A DNA stretch of 5,510 nucleotides from Paracoccaceae bacterium (GTDB taxonomy: Bacteria > Pseudomonadota > Alphaproteobacteria > Rhodobacterales > Rhodobacteraceae), in assembly GCA_024304875.1 (NCBI GenBank), contig JAMWZF010000215.1, forward strand, positions 1 to 5,510. Direction: 5' to 3'. Shown piece after piece: positions 1 to 5,510 of this stretch. The position numbers were made by a program, and so were the translations under genes. Numbering within the stretch: the stretch's first letter is position 1; every line of letters begins with the position of its first letter. The notes beneath the pieces are model-generated. The model was not told the DNA's origin, searched no databases, and saw nothing but the letters and a program-made list of their open reading frames with translations.

Positions 1-204
1 GTTCAGGTGCCCTGCATCGAGCGCAATGGCCTCGGCGCGGTCAAGGCGGTCTCGGCCGCCTCCCTGGCCCTCCGCGGTGACGGGCGGCACTTCGTCCCGC
101 TGGACGCCGCGATCGAGACCATGCGCCAGACCGGCGCGGACATGTCCGAGAAATACAAGGAAACGGCGCTGGGCGGGCTGGCGGTCAACGTCCCCAACTG
201 CTGA
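1..204 (+). CDS. sdaA: L-serine ammonia-lyase (L-serine dehydratase), C-terminal 67 residues; 5' end outside window
   Basis: The enzyme deaminates L-serine to pyruvate and ammonia in the cytoplasm, using an oxygen-sensitive [4Fe-4S] cluster rather than PLP. The reading frame is open from base 1 to a TGA at 202-204. The visible part carries the family's C-terminal signatures: VQVPCIERNG, whose Cys I take to be one of the cluster ligands, then AASLALRGDG, FVPLDAAIETM, the MSEKYKET block and GGLAVNV. The last residue is Cys. In the structurally studied single-chain bacterial enzymes a C-terminal Cys folds back into the active site and occupies the free iron position, so its retention suggests a functional enzyme. 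Members are about 455-460 residues long, so some 390 residues lie to the left. The match is by recognition of E. coli SdaA/SdaB-like sequence. The symbol is sdaA by similarity; an sdaB naming would be equally defensible. Confidence 0.93.
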   Translation, partial: VQVPCIERNGLGAVKAVSAASLALRGDGRHFVPLDAAIETMRQTGADMSEKYKETALGGLAVNVPNC

Positions 205-207
205 TAA

Positions 208-221
208 CGCGCACCGGCGCG
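208..221 (+). terminator. Weak GC-rich hairpin just after sdaA; possible transcript end
   Basis: Four bases after the sdaA stop, CGCGC (208-212) can pair with GCGCG (217-221) around an ACCG loop. No T-run follows, so it does not meet the usual intrinsic-terminator pattern. It may only be chance pairing in very GC-rich DNA, or a structure protecting the 3' end. The whole 205-431 gap between the convergent sdaA and secG genes holds no open frame that I can support. The frames that cross it are antisense to secG and show no family resemblance. Confidence 0.2.
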
Positions 222-333
222 GCACCGCCTCACCGCCCGGCCCCAGAGGAGGCGCAGACGGCAGACCGGGCACCTGAAGATGAGAATTGGTGCCTTCATC
301 GAAGCAGAAGCGCGCCCTGCTCCTTCATTCTGG

Positions 334-356
334 CCGAAAAACGCATCTTCGGGTGC
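334..356 (-). terminator. Possible weak intrinsic terminator for secG
   Basis: On the minus strand, downstream of secG, GCACC (356-352) and GATGC (347-343) can form a five-position stem with one C-A mismatch around a CGAA loop. One base later comes a run of five T (341-337). This is the only T-run in the 227-bp convergent gap and it is oriented correctly for secG. The stem is short and imperfect. An alternative pairing of CCGAA (352-348) with TTCGG (338-334) competes with it and would consume part of the T-run. It is reported as a candidate only. Confidence 0.25.
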
Positions 357-431
357 TACCCCAGCGTCCGCGCGGACCGTCCGGAATCGGGGTACCGGCC
401 CGCCGGGTCGGGTCCCACCCTTCCGGGCGGA

Positions 432-812
432 TCACTCCGCGTCGGGGACCAGCCCGCCGTCGCCGCTCTGGGCGGGAACCGGGGGCAACAGGCTCTCGCC
501 GTCGAGGGCCGGGGACCCGGCATCGTCGTCTGCCGCCGCCGGCGCATCGCCGATCCGGTCGAGCACCGAGGCGCCCGAGGACTGCTGCGCCGCGATGATC
601 GTCAGGGCCAGGGCCGCGGCCATGAAGGCGGCGCCGAGAATCCAGGTCAGCTTGGCCATCGCCGTCGCCGCAGAGCGCCCCGTCATCAGGCCGCCACCGG
701 CACCGCCGCCACCGCCCATGCCGAGACCGCCGCCTTCGGACCGCTGAAGCAGCACCACCCCGATCAGGGTGAGCGCGAGCAGGAGCAGGATGATCAGGAC
801 GACGGTTTCCAT
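432..812 (-). CDS. secG: Preprotein translocase subunit SecG
   Basis: SecG is a small integral membrane subunit of the SecYEG channel and helps SecA-driven export across the inner membrane. The frame encodes 126 residues from ATG at 812-810 to TGA at 434-432. Helix 1 spans about residues 2-23 and runs into the SecG hallmark LLQRSEGGGLG (21-31). A Gly-rich loop follows (28-41), then MTGRSAATAMAKLTWILG (43-60), where helix 2 begins (about 54-75). Residues 77-126 form an acidic, Pro/Ala-rich tail that should be periplasmic by the known SecG topology. The family is usually about 75-125 residues, so this one is at the long end because of the tail. The open frame extends 21 codons further upstream. 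I chose METVV because the hydrophobic helix normally begins right after the initiator in this family and the upstream residues look non-coding. No clear Shine-Dalgarno precedes it. A promoter candidate lies 35-63 bases upstream. Confidence 0.93.
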   Translation of the reverse strand: METVVLIILLLLALTLIGVVLLQRSEGGGLGMGGGGGAGGGLMTGRSAATAMAKLTWILGAAFMAAALALTIIAAQQSSGASVLDRIGDAPAAADDDAGSPALDGESLLPPVPAQSGDGGLVPDAE

Positions 813-846
813 CAGGGCACGGCTTTCGGGAGCTTCGAGTGGCCCG

Positions 847-875
847 CATCTAGTCGGTCCGGCGCCGCTTCGCAA
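847..875 (-). promoter_or_regulatory. Candidate sigma-70-type promoter for secG
   Basis: On the minus strand, TTGCGA (875-870; four of six match to TTGACA) is followed after exactly 17 bases by TAGATG (852-847; three of six match to TATAAT, keeping the first TA). This predicts a transcript starting near 840 and a leader of about 28 bases before the secG ATG at 812. The spacing and position in the 88-bp gap after qorB are right for a separate secG promoter. The hexamers are only moderate matches, so this remains inference. Confidence 0.4.
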
Positions 876-887
876 CCCCGCGCGGGG
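876..887 (-). terminator. Palindromic hairpin after qorB; possible weak terminator
   Basis: A perfect 12-bp palindrome (CCCC-GCGC-GGGG) begins 13 bases downstream of the qorB stop codon. It can form a four-base-pair GC stem with a GCGC loop. On the minus strand only two T follow, so termination would be weak or would need Rho. It abuts the proposed -35 element of secG at 870-875. That arrangement could separate the two transcription units, but the short stem is not strong evidence. Confidence 0.25.
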
Positions 888-900
888 GACGCCGCAGCAG

Positions 901-1737
901 TCAGGCGAGCGTGCGGCGCACGGCCTCGGCCAGCGGCGTCGTCGGCCGCCCGATCAGGTCCTGCAGGTCGGTCTCCCTTCCCTCGACCGCGCCCTCGGCG
1001 ACGCGCGCATCGAGGCCTGCCAGCATTTCGGCCACCTCCTCCGGCAGGCCCGCGCCCTTCAGCGCCTCGGCATAGGCGGCCTCGTCCATGTTCACGTAAG
1101 GGATCTCGCGCCCGGTCCGGGCCGAGACCTCGGCAGCGATGTCAGGCAGCGTGTAGCCCGGCTGGCCGGCCAGCTCGTAGGTCCGGCCCCGCTTGGTCGG
1201 ATCGACCAGCACCGCCACCGCGGCGGCGGCGAAATCGGCGCGGGTCGCGCCCGAGATGACGCCCTCTCCCGCGGCCCCGATAAGGGCCCCGTGTTCCAGC
1301 GCGGCAGGCACCCCCATCAGGTGGTTCTCCATGTACCAGCCGTTGCGCAGGATCGTGTGGGGCACCTGCGAGGCGGCGAGGACGCCCTCGGTCTCGCGGT
1401 GTTCCGGGGCGAGGGACAGCGGACTGTCGTCCGCATGAAGCAGGCTCGTGTAGACGATGTGACCCACGCCCGCCGCCTTGGCCGCATCGATCACCGCCGC
1501 ATGCTGGACGGCGCGCTTGCCGACCTCGCTGGACGAGATCAGCAGCAGGGTATCGACGCCCTCCAGGGCCGGGGCGAGGGTCTCGGGCCTGTCGTAGTCG
1601 AAGGCGCGGGCCGCGGGGCCGCTCACCTTCCCGGGGCTGCGGGCGAGGGCGACGACATCTCCGGCGCCGGCCTCCTTCAGGTGCGACAGGACAAGCTGGC
1701 CCAGTTGGCCGGTGGCTCCGGTGACGGCGATGGTCAT
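901..1737 (-). CDS. qorB: QorB-like NAD(P)H:quinone oxidoreductase (NmrA/atypical SDR family)
   Basis: The family member known best, E. coli QorB (YtfG), reduces quinones with NADPH in the cytoplasm. The 278-residue product closely matches it in length (E. coli about 286) and in block order. The Rossmann nucleotide-binding loop TGATGQLGQL is at 6-15, followed by LLLISSSEVGKRA (64-76), IDAAKAAGV (83-91), YTSLLHAD (96-103), ILRNGWYMEN (129-138), ALEHGALIGAAGEG (146-159), ATRADFAAAA (164-173), YELAG (187-191) and the C-terminal IGRPTTPLAEAV (262-273). The canonical SDR Tyr-x-x-x-Lys pair is absent, as expected for this atypical group. The open frame continues 31 codons upstream. I chose ATG at 1737-1735 because it sits six bases after AGGAG and directly before the Rossmann strand. 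It lies divergent from purA. No HxlR-family repressor gene (E. coli qorR/ytfH) adjoins it here. Family assignment is firm, but the true substrate is inferred. Confidence 0.88.
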   Translation of the reverse strand: MTIAVTGATGQLGQLVLSHLKEAGAGDVVALARSPGKVSGPAARAFDYDRPETLAPALEGVDTLLLISSSEVGKRAVQHAAVIDAAKAAGVGHIVYTSLLHADDSPLSLAPEHRETEGVLAASQVPHTILRNGWYMENHLMGVPAALEHGALIGAAGEGVISGATRADFAAAAVAVLVDPTKRGRTYELAGQPGYTLPDIAAEVSARTGREIPYVNMDEAAYAEALKGAGLPEEVAEMLAGLDARVAEGAVEGRETDLQDLIGRPTTPLAEAVRRTLA

Positions 1738-1743
1738 GCCTCG

Positions 1744-1748
1744 CTCCT
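1744..1748 (-). promoter_or_regulatory. Shine-Dalgarno of qorB, fixes the start
   Basis: On the minus strand AGGAG lies six bases before the ATG at 1737-1735, within the longer purine stretch AGAGGAGCGAGG. It supports the chosen start over the longer open frame, which would add 31 residues with no family resemblance. Confidence 0.8.
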
Positions 1749-1874
1749 CTGCATTGCGATACGTCAGGCAGGACCATAGGAGCCCGGCGCCGGCCCGGAC
1801 AGGACCCCGGCCGGACAGCCCCTTGCACATCCGCGCACAGATCGCGGTGCGGCGCGTCGCCGCCCAAATCGCTG

Positions 1875-1902
1875 TTTCACCGCCCCCGGCCTTCCCTTAT
1901 AC
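1875..1902 (+). promoter_or_regulatory. Candidate promoter for purA
   Basis: The 200-bp gap between divergent qorB and purA should hold a promoter for each. The one locally AT-rich hexamer near purA is TTATAC (1897-1902), a fair -10 element. Sixteen bases upstream is TTTCAC (1875-1880), a poor -35 match. Transcription would start near 1909, giving a leader of about 29 bases. I found no purine-type operator and no clear -10/-35 pair for qorB in the same gap; the best qorB-side hexamer is TATGGT, without a matching -35. Confidence 0.3.
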
Positions 1903-1925
1903 GGGCGCGGGTTTGATCGCATGAA

Positions 1926-1930
1926 AAGGA
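1926..1930 (+). promoter_or_regulatory. Shine-Dalgarno of purA
   Basis: AAGGA ends seven bases before the ATG at 1938-1940, a standard spacing. The earlier ATG at 1921 is out of frame, so this site decides the start in favour of MANVVVVG, which also matches the family N-terminus. Confidence 0.8.
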
Positions 1931-1937
1931 CCGGGAC

Positions 1938-3230
<1,293 letters not shown>

Positions 3231-3231
3231 G

Positions 3232-3477
3232 ATGGCGCTGTCCTACAAGGCCCGCAAACGCTGGTCGCTGGTGATCCTGCTGGTCTGGATGCCGGCCTAC
3301 GTCATCCTCGCGGTGACGCTGATCACGACGATCTGGCCGGACCCGACCGAGCGCCCGCCGCTCTGGGCGGAGCTGGCGATCTACCTCGGCCTCGGGATCG
3401 TCTGCTTCCTGCCCTTCCGCCGCATCTTCCGCGGCATCGGCCAGCCCGACCCGGACGCGCCGCGGCGGCGCGACTGA
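3232..3477 (+). CDS. DUF2842 family small membrane protein
   Basis: This 81-residue protein has a short basic N-terminus (SYKARKRW, 4-11), a hydrophobic helix at about 12-34, a polar loop rich in Pro (36-43), a second helix at about 45-61, and a basic then acidic tail PFRRIFRGIGQPDPDA (61-76) ending in Arg residues. By the positive-inside rule both ends should face the cytoplasm, making a helical hairpin in the inner membrane. I recognise the pattern, especially the FRGIGQPDPDA end, as DUF2842, a family of unknown function that I know from alphaproteobacteria; that recall is unverified. The length is normal for the family and the gene is intact. It follows purA by one base. The link may be only shared expression, since nothing in the sequence suggests a purine-related role. 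Confidence 0.85.
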   Translation: MALSYKARKRWSLVILLVWMPAYVILAVTLITTIWPDPTERPPLWAELAIYLGLGIVCFLPFRRIFRGIGQPDPDAPRRRD

Positions 3478-3492
3478 CCCCCCCCGAAGCCA

Positions 3493-3520
3493 AAGGGGCG
3501 CCCGTTGCCGGACGCCCCTT
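3493..3520. terminator. Strong hairpin between convergent genes, likely bidirectional terminator
   Basis: The hairpin starts 15 bases after the DUF2842 stop and lies 23 bases beyond the stop of the minus-strand gene. Read on the minus strand, a 12-bp stem (3520-3509 with 3504-3493) closes on a GCAA tetraloop of the stable GNRA class, with one U-G wobble and eight consecutive Watson-Crick pairs at its base. Read on the plus strand, the same stem has one A-C mismatch and a TTGC loop. Neither side has a long T-run; two to three T end the stem in each direction. In such GC-rich DNA a strong stem with a short T-run is common, so I take this as the shared terminator, better formed for the minus-strand gene. 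Confidence 0.7.
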
Positions 3521-3543
3521 CGCGCAATGATCGAACCGCGCCC

Positions 3544-5510
3544 TCACCCCTGGGCGGCGCGGGGTCCCTCGACGAACCGGCTGCCCTCGGACAGCTCGAA
3601 CCGGCCGGCCTTGATCTTCACGAAGCGGCCCTGGCGCAGAAGGGTGCCGAAGGCCCGCAGCTCGTCCTCGCGGTTGGCCTGTTCGGCGCGGGCGGCGCGA
3701 ACCTTGCGCATGATCTGCGGACGGCCGAACTGGGGCGTGCCGTCCACCTCGCTGGTGTGGGCGGCGGCCGCCTCGACCAGGTCGGTCAGCGAATAGGCGC
3801 CGCGTGCCTCGGCCCAGGCGGCGAAATCCGAGGCGCCCGAGGCCGACGGAACTTCGCGCGATATGCGGCGCGGGCGCACCGGACCGTCCGACCGCGCGGC
3901 GACGCCGGCGGCCGTGGAGGACCTGGCATCCTCGCCCTTCGGCGCGTCGACCCGCTGCGACGCCACCAGCTTGAGCGGGGCCGGTCGCGGACGCTCGGTC
4001 CGGGGACGCTCGCTCTGGGTCCGGGTCGGACGGTTCGGCGCACCCGAGCGCTGCGGTTGCACCACTTCCTTGAGATCGTCGCGAAAGGCGTTCTCGTCCC
4101 CGCCGCGGGCCGGGTCCTTCTCTCCCAGCTGGCGGGCGGCCTCGGTCGCGGCCACGGCGGCCTTCAGATGGGAAATCGCCTCGCGCCGGCCGCGGCTCTC
4201 GGGCTCGGCCATCTTGGCGTCCGCCTCGGACATCAGCCGCTTGAGCGCCACCTCGTCCGCAACGGGAGTGGCGGTGTCGAGACGCCCGCCGCGACCCTTC
4301 GGCGCAGACTGCCGGGGCGCGTCGCTCTCTTCCTCGAGGTAGGCGGCCTCGGCCTCGGCCTCATCGGCGTCGTCCTCATCGAAGTCGTCCGTATCGAGGT
4401 CGTCCGTATCGGAGTCCAGATCGGCGAAGGCGTTCTCGTGGGCCGATGCGGCATCGTAGACCAGGTCATCCCGCCCGGTGGTGCCGGCCTGGGTGATGGC
4501 GGCCCAATCCGCCATGCCGTCGTCGTCCGCATCCCCGGCGGCGATGTCCAGATCGTCCTCGTCCGGATCGTCGTCGTAGAGGTCCTCCGCCTGCTCCGCG
4601 ATGTCGTCCCTGTCGTCGAAGACATCCATGTCATCGGCGCCAGGATCGTCAAGGTCATCGCCAGACTCGCCCTCGGCCTCCGAAGCCGCCGTGCCGGCGT
4701 CTTCCTCGACCATCGCCAATTCCTCAAGGAGGTCGGCATCGAGGTCGTCGTCGTCGTCCGCGCCCTCGCCGAAGGCGCCTTCCAGCTCATCCGCACCGTC
4801 GAGACCGGCCAGGCCGGCATAGCTGGTGCGCGGGATCGCTTCGAAATCGTCGTCGTCTTCGTCGAGGTCCGCCGCCGTTGCGCCGGCAGCGGCCTCCTCC
4901 CGATCGTCCTCGGCCGGTTCCATGCGGACGACGCGGGCGCGGACGGGTGCAGGCTCCTCTGCCGTGTCCGCCTCGGGCGTCGTGTCGGTCCCGATCCACT
5001 CCGATGGCTCGGCATCCTCGATCTCGTCTCGGCCCATGATGGCGGCCAGGGTCGACCGGCTTGCCGGACCGCGCGACGACGGCACGGAGACCGGCGCCTC
5101 GACCGCGTCTTCCGACCCGTCGCTCAGGGCCGCGCCCTTGCCGACGACCGCGCGGATGCGCTGGAGCTTGGCCGCAATGCTGTCGGGGTCCGGTTCGGCG
5201 GCCGTCTGGGTCCCTGCCTCCGGCACCGCGTCTGCGGCGTCGGCGGTCCCGGCAGCCTCGGCAATGGGTTCGGCCGCAGCCTCGTCTTCGGCCGAGGCAT
5301 CCTCCTCCATCGCCTCCTGCGGTGCCGTATCGTCGTCCCGAGCGGACTCGTCGGCGGAAGTGTCGGCCACGGTGTCCCGGGCGGGCGTCTCCTCGGCGAC
5401 CTCCTCCTCACGCCGGGCATCTTCGGCAGCCTCGGGCGCGTCCTCGGGAAGGGTCGGTGCAACGGAGGGACGAGGGTCCGCAGCCGCGGGGGCGGCCTCC
5501 TCGGTCCTGG
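3544..5510 (-). CDS. Long acidic low-complexity protein with compact C-terminal region; N-terminus outside window
   Basis: I cannot assign a function. The frame is open from the right edge to TGA at 3546-3544, giving 654 visible residues. A GTG at 5370 could be read as a start, but the frame stays open for 46 more codons of the same Glu/Ala/Pro-rich character, so the true start is probably to the right. Counting from that GTG as residue 1: 1-60 is acidic and Ala-rich; 64-78 is an isolated basic helix (SIAAKLQRIRAVVGK); 155-350 is highly acidic (67 Asp/Glu in residues 201-350), almost surely disordered; 370-415 looks helical (ALKRLMSEADAKM, then AISHLKAAVAATEAARQL); 440-505 is an Arg/Pro-rich basic linker; and 514-608 is compact, with helices followed by LRAFGTLLRQGRFVKIKAGRFEL, which could be a recognition helix plus wing. 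I see no signal peptide or membrane segment. I recall similar uncharacterised proteins in Rhodobacterales, but cannot verify this. A DNA- or RNA-associated role is inference. Confidence 0.8.
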   Translation of the reverse strand, partial: RTEEAAPAAADPRPSVAPTLPEDAPEAAEDARREEEVAEETPARDTVADTSADESARDDDTAPQEAMEEDASAEDEAAAEPIAEAAGTADAADAVPEAGTQTAAEPDPDSIAAKLQRIRAVVGKGAALSDGSEDAVEAPVSVPSSRGPASRSTLAAIMGRDEIEDAEPSEWIGTDTTPEADTAEEPAPVRARVVRMEPAEDDREEAAAGATAADLDEDDDDFEAIPRTSYAGLAGLDGADELEGAFGEGADDDDDLDADLLEELAMVEEDAGTAASEAEGESGDDLDDPGADDMDVFDDRDDIAEQAEDLYDDDPDEDDLDIAAGDADDDGMADWAAITQAGTTGRDDLVYDAASAHENAFADLDSDTDDLDTDDFDEDDADEAEAEAAYLEEESDAPRQSAPKGRGGRLDTATPVADEVALKRLMSEADAKMAEPESRGRREAISHLKAAVAATEAARQLGEKDPARGGDENAFRDDLKEVVQPQRSGAPNRPTRTQSERPRTERPRPAPLKLVASQRVDAPKGEDARSSTAAGVAARSDGPVRPRRISREVPSASGASDFAAWAEARGAYSLTDLVEAAAAHTSEVDGTPQFGRPQIMRKVRAARAEQANREDELRAFGTLLRQGRFVKIKAGRFELSEGSRFVEGPRAAQG
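4384..4411 (-). repeat. Tandem 15-bp in-frame unit within the acidic region
   Basis: The 13-base string GTCGTCCGTATCG occurs at 4384-4396 and again at 4399-4411, a period of 15 bases. On the coding (minus) strand it yields the pentapeptide pair DTDDL-DTDDF. This is the clearest nucleotide-level duplication in the Asp-rich stretch. It fits growth of the acidic region by slippage or short tandem duplication. Confidence 0.7.

Noticed and set aside
366..377. 12-bp palindrome GTCCGCGCGGAC in the sdaA-secG gap, considered as an operator or terminator
   Set aside because: It sits between two gene ends where an operator is unlikely, has no T-run, and is built mostly of G/C.
280..747. 155-codon plus-strand open frame crossing the sdaA-secG gap and secG
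   Set aside because: It is antisense to a clearly recognised secG, is Pro/Arg/Ala-rich as expected from a shadow frame in GC-rich DNA, and resembles no family.
813..900. Possible tRNA gene between secG and qorB, since tRNA genes adjoin secG in some bacteria
   Set aside because: The 88 bases contain no T-loop or acceptor-stem pairing pattern.
769..1779. 336-codon plus-strand open frame opposite qorB
   Set aside because: The minus strand encodes an unmistakable QorB-like protein with all motifs in order. The antisense product is Gly/Arg/His-rich with no recognisable domain.
1849..1863. Hairpin GCGGCG-CGT-CGCCGC between qorB and purA, considered as a regulatory leader or riboswitch part
   Set aside because: It lies upstream of the likely purA transcription start and is a single short GC stem. 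No riboswitch core is visible, and such stems are expected by chance in this base composition.
4321..4770. Asp-rich region considered as RTX or dockerin-type calcium-binding repeats
   Set aside because: There is no regular nonapeptide GGxGxDxUx pattern and no paired dockerin loops. The acidic runs are irregular apart from one DTDDL-DTDDF pair.
4601..4822. Ser-rich plus-strand frame opposite the Asp-rich segment
   Set aside because: It is the reverse complement of Asp/Glu codons, which yields Ser-rich sequence. There is no start context or family match.
4233..5015. 260-codon minus-strand frame overlapping the acidic protein
   Set aside because: Thr/Arg/Pro-rich and repetitive, exactly what the Asp-rich frame gives when shifted. 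The chosen frame is longer, runs to the edge and ends beside a terminator.

Overview
The window looks like chromosomal DNA from an alphaproteobacterium, most likely a member of the Rhodobacterales (Rhodobacter/Paracoccus/Roseobacter group). The grounds are very high G+C with strong G/C preference at third codon positions, a Gly-rich SecG of the type I associate with that group, and a purA-DUF2842 pair. This taxonomic call rests on gene character and memory of the families, not on a search. No mobile element, CRISPR array, rRNA or tRNA is visible.

Layout, left to right. (1) 1-204 (+): the last 67 residues of L-serine ammonia-lyase, ending in the family's C-terminal Cys. (2) 205-431: a 227-bp convergent gap with only weak hairpins and no convincing terminator. 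(3) 432-812 (-): secG, a subunit of the Sec translocon, with a plausible sigma-70 promoter just upstream. (4) 901-1737 (-): a QorB-like NAD(P)H:quinone oxidoreductase with a good Shine-Dalgarno. (5) 1738-1937: a 200-bp divergent promoter region. (6) 1938-3230 (+): complete purA. (7) 3232-3477 (+): a small two-helix membrane protein (DUF2842), one base after purA and probably translationally coupled to it. (8) 3493-3520: a strong hairpin between convergent genes, probably a two-way terminator. (9) 3544-5510 (-): the C-terminal 654 residues of a long, low-complexity acidic protein whose start lies beyond the right edge.

Most of the window is core metabolism and secretion: serine degradation, AMP synthesis, quinone reduction and the Sec channel. 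The genes are neighbours rather than one pathway. The only clear operon is purA-DUF2842.

The least explained item is the long minus-strand protein. It has a strongly acidic Asp-rich middle, an Arg/Pro-rich basic linker, a few short segments that look ordered, and a compact C-terminal region of about 100 residues that could be a winged-helix-like fold. I see no evidence of a new multi-gene system. This protein is the best candidate for follow-up.
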